This document shows, piece by piece, positions 61,980-64,000 of a stretch of 64,000 nt of DNA. The translations under genes were made by a program, and so were the position numbers. The stretch covers positions 179,266,428-179,330,427 of the forward strand of contig OX457056.1 of the NCBI GenBank assembly GCA_949752795.1. Direction: 5' to 3'. Under the pieces are notes generated by a model that was not told where the DNA came from, did no database searches, and was given only the letters and a program-made list of their open reading frames with translations. Source of the DNA: Hyperoodon ampullatus. Lineage: Eukaryota; Chordata; Mammalia; Artiodactyla; Ziphiidae. Numbering within the stretch: the stretch's first letter is position 1; each line of letters opens with the position of its first letter.

Positions 61980-63210
61980 AAGGATGCTGTAGATTTTGTT
62001 ATCTGATGACATCCTAGTAGAAGATGGTAGAAAAACAGAATCCCTCATCCACTTCTGGTAGAAGTGTAAAATGAGATGTTATTTGGATCTATCTGATTGA
62101 GAGCTATCTGGGTATACTTAGTGAAATTGCATATGTGCACATTCTATGATCCAGCAATACATGAAGAAAACTCCAGCATAGGTCTACAAGAGGACAGGTA
62201 AAATGGTGGAAGGCAGCCACTGCTAGAAGAATGAAAGCAAAATGTGAGGGATAAATACTGGACTGCACTGCAGCATTCAGAAACACTGAAGATCTGCATA
62301 GAGCAACACAGGTAGTATTAAGAACAACATAAAACAAATCCGGAGGGAAAAAAGTATAAAACAAAGCAATGTTGGTGTGCATGTGCTATATATGTAAACT
62401 TAAATACATAGGAAACAGCATTAAATACATTTTTCTTTTTTATCAAGAAAGTTTTTGGGCATACAGATATATGCACAATATAACAAAAAGCCCATACCAT
62501 ATACCTGCTACTCAGCTTACGAAATAAAACATTACATTTAAAATTCTAAGGAATTTTAGCTAAGGACAATTCTCCAGAAAAGGGGCAACTGGGAATGTTA
62601 TAAGTCAACATTCATGGCAGTTAAGGAATGCAGCAGGCTACCAACATTATCTATTACAATCTTATCATTTTTCAGAATGAATATATACCCCCCAAACATG
62701 TAGATTTCACACATTATGACAAGTGTTGAGAAAAAGAAATGAAGTTAGGGATGGGTAAAGTAAAAACTTAAATGCATATTACTAAATGAACAAAGTCATC
62801 AGGAAAGGCTACATACTGTATGATTCCAAGTATATGATATCTTAGAAAAGGCAAAACTATGGAGACAGAAAAAAGACCAGTGGTTGCCCAGGGAAAGGGA
62901 GGGATAAACAGGCAGAGAACAGAGAATTTTTAGGGCAGTGAAAATACTCTGCATGATACATACCACTGTCCATTTGTCCAAACCCATAAAATGTACAACA
63001 CCAAGAGTGTTGTCAACTATGGACTTCGGGTGACTATGATGCGCCAGTGTAGGTTCATCAGTTATAACAAATGCACCACTCTGGTGACGGATGTTGATAA
63101 TGAGGAAGACCACGAATGTGTGTGGGCAAGAGCTCTAAGGGGAAATCTCCGTAACCTCCTCTCAATTTCGCTGTGAATCTAAAACTGCTTTAAAAAAAAT
63201 ACAGTAAAAG
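61980..63210 (+). repeat. Old L1 3' region
   Basis: A weak C-terminal ORF2 remnant lies at 61980-62160. A clear L1M 3'UTR follows at 62780-63200: 'actaaatgaacaaagtcatc', 'gaccagtggttgcccaggg', 'gtacaacaccaagagtgttg', 'gggtgactatgatgcgccag', 'gcaccactctggtgacgg', and 'tttcgctgtgaatctaaaact'. The middle part (62160-62780) is poorly recognisable. Confidence 0.6.
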
Positions 63211-63228
63211 CAAAAACAAAAACTGAAA

Positions 63229-63438
63229 GGGGGGCTTCCCTGGTGGCGCAGTGGTTGACAGTCCGCCTGCCGATGCAGGGGACACGGGTTCGTGCCCCAG
63301 TCCGGGAGGATCCCACATGCCGCGGAGCGGCTGGGCCCGTGAGCCATGGCTGCTGAGCCTGCGCATCCGGAGCCTGTGCTCCGCGACGGGAGAGGCCACA
63401 ACAGTGAGAGGCCCATGTACCATTAAAAAAAAAAAAAA
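63229..63438 (+). repeat. CHR SINE, short form
   Basis: It is a full short copy with A-box region 'tggtggcgcagtggttgac', B-box region 'gggttcgtgccc' and end 'gtaccattaaaa' plus a long A run. Target-site duplication aaaaactgaaa lies at 63218-63228 and 63439-63449. It sits directly at the end of the L1 3'UTR. Confidence 0.94.
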
Positions 63439-63449
63439 AAAAACTGAAA

Positions 63450-64000
63450 TGGTTTTTTTTTACTGGATGATTGAATGTGAAGTTCAAGTCATGCACATCT
63501 CTGAGTCTGAGACACATTAAAAGATTGATATAACTAAATACAGTGAGCAATAAATACACCATCTCTTCCCCAACAACACACTCAGCCTTTAAAAACATTG
63601 ATTTGCCAAAATTGAGGAAGCCCTGTGAACAGTCAAGGTCTATAATTTAGGTGGTTTTTGTTGAGCTTTTGTAACTCTCTACTAATAAGCTTGTGTTCAG
63701 GCATTCTTCAATTGTAGCTCTTAATTGCAAACTTTGGAACACTCTAAATTAGGGGTGAGTGATGCCAAATTCACTAAAACCCAATACATACTTATGGACT
63801 TAATTTTATTTCTCATTGTAGAATTATTTTCAACCTCAAATCTCATATATATTTGCATTCTGAAGAAGTATAACCTTTGTGTTCTGATTTATTTTTGCTT
63901 AATTCCACAGGCAATTCTTCACCAAGACTTGTTTGATATCTAAGATGACTTGGGAGTGATGTTTTTCTACGCTGGCTATCTTGCAAGCAGAATAATATGC
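63450..64000. other. No recognisable gene or repeat family
   Basis: This is AT-rich anonymous sequence up to the window end. Confidence 0.35.

Overview
This window is mammalian nuclear DNA, almost certainly from a cetacean. The best evidence is a set of tRNA-derived CHR-type SINEs, seven of a young type and three of an older type, most of them with clean target-site duplications. The young copies are very similar to each other, as expected for whales and dolphins. I recognise no host protein-coding exon, rRNA, functional tRNA, CRISPR array or bacterial-type gene. The window reads as intergenic or deep intronic sequence made of nested retrotransposons, LTR fossils, one DNA transposon and microsatellites. 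I found no undescribed multi-gene system. Several repeat structures deserve a second look.

Layout. 1-10 kb: MIR and L2 fossils, an old minus-strand L1 (about 4.9-8.0 kb), and a minus-strand MLT1-like LTR. A long-form CHR SINE follows at 9 kb. 10-17 kb: an L2 remnant, an MLT1 fragment, and an internal slice of L1 ORF2 (minus) flanked by a direct repeat but lacking a poly(A) tail. A short CHR SINE and a decayed Tigger2-like pogo transposon on the minus strand (about 14.5-17.0 kb) complete this part. 17-28 kb: mostly anonymous sequence, with L2, MIR and L1 remnants, two CHR SINEs, a pure (GT)66 tract and a 225-bp polypyrimidine tract. 28-41 kb: an MLT1 LTR, an old L1 3' end, a MER5A-like element, a probable ERVL LTR and an L2. 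A short CHR SINE, a class I ERV-like solo LTR with TATA and poly(A) signals, a full-length MLT1-type LTR, an L1 fragment and another L2 follow.

41-50 kb is a pile of insertions. One old L1 is interrupted by a CHR SINE, by another L1's 3' end and by an MLT1 LTR fragment. A second old L1 3' part follows, itself carrying a CHR SINE.

51.3-59.3 kb holds the main element: a near-full-length L1 (about 8.0 kb) with a perfect 13-bp target-site duplication, inserted into an L2 fossil that resumes at 59.27 kb. It has a 5' YY1-type site, a CpG-rich 5'UTR and a tandem 75-bp duplication. It also has an 800-bp polypyrimidine minisatellite, an intact 304-codon ORF1 and an ORF2 broken by three nonsense codons and two frameshifts. 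Its 3'UTR carries a G-rich tract. 60-64 kb: an older SINE, a (TA)n tract, an old L1 3' end and a final young CHR SINE.

The only long open frames with a recognisable protein are L1 ORF1, L1 ORF2 and their fragments. Family names (CHR, MIR, L2, MLT1, MER5A, Tigger2) come from recognised consensus features and not from a database search. Subfamily and exact edges are approximate unless a target-site duplication fixes them.
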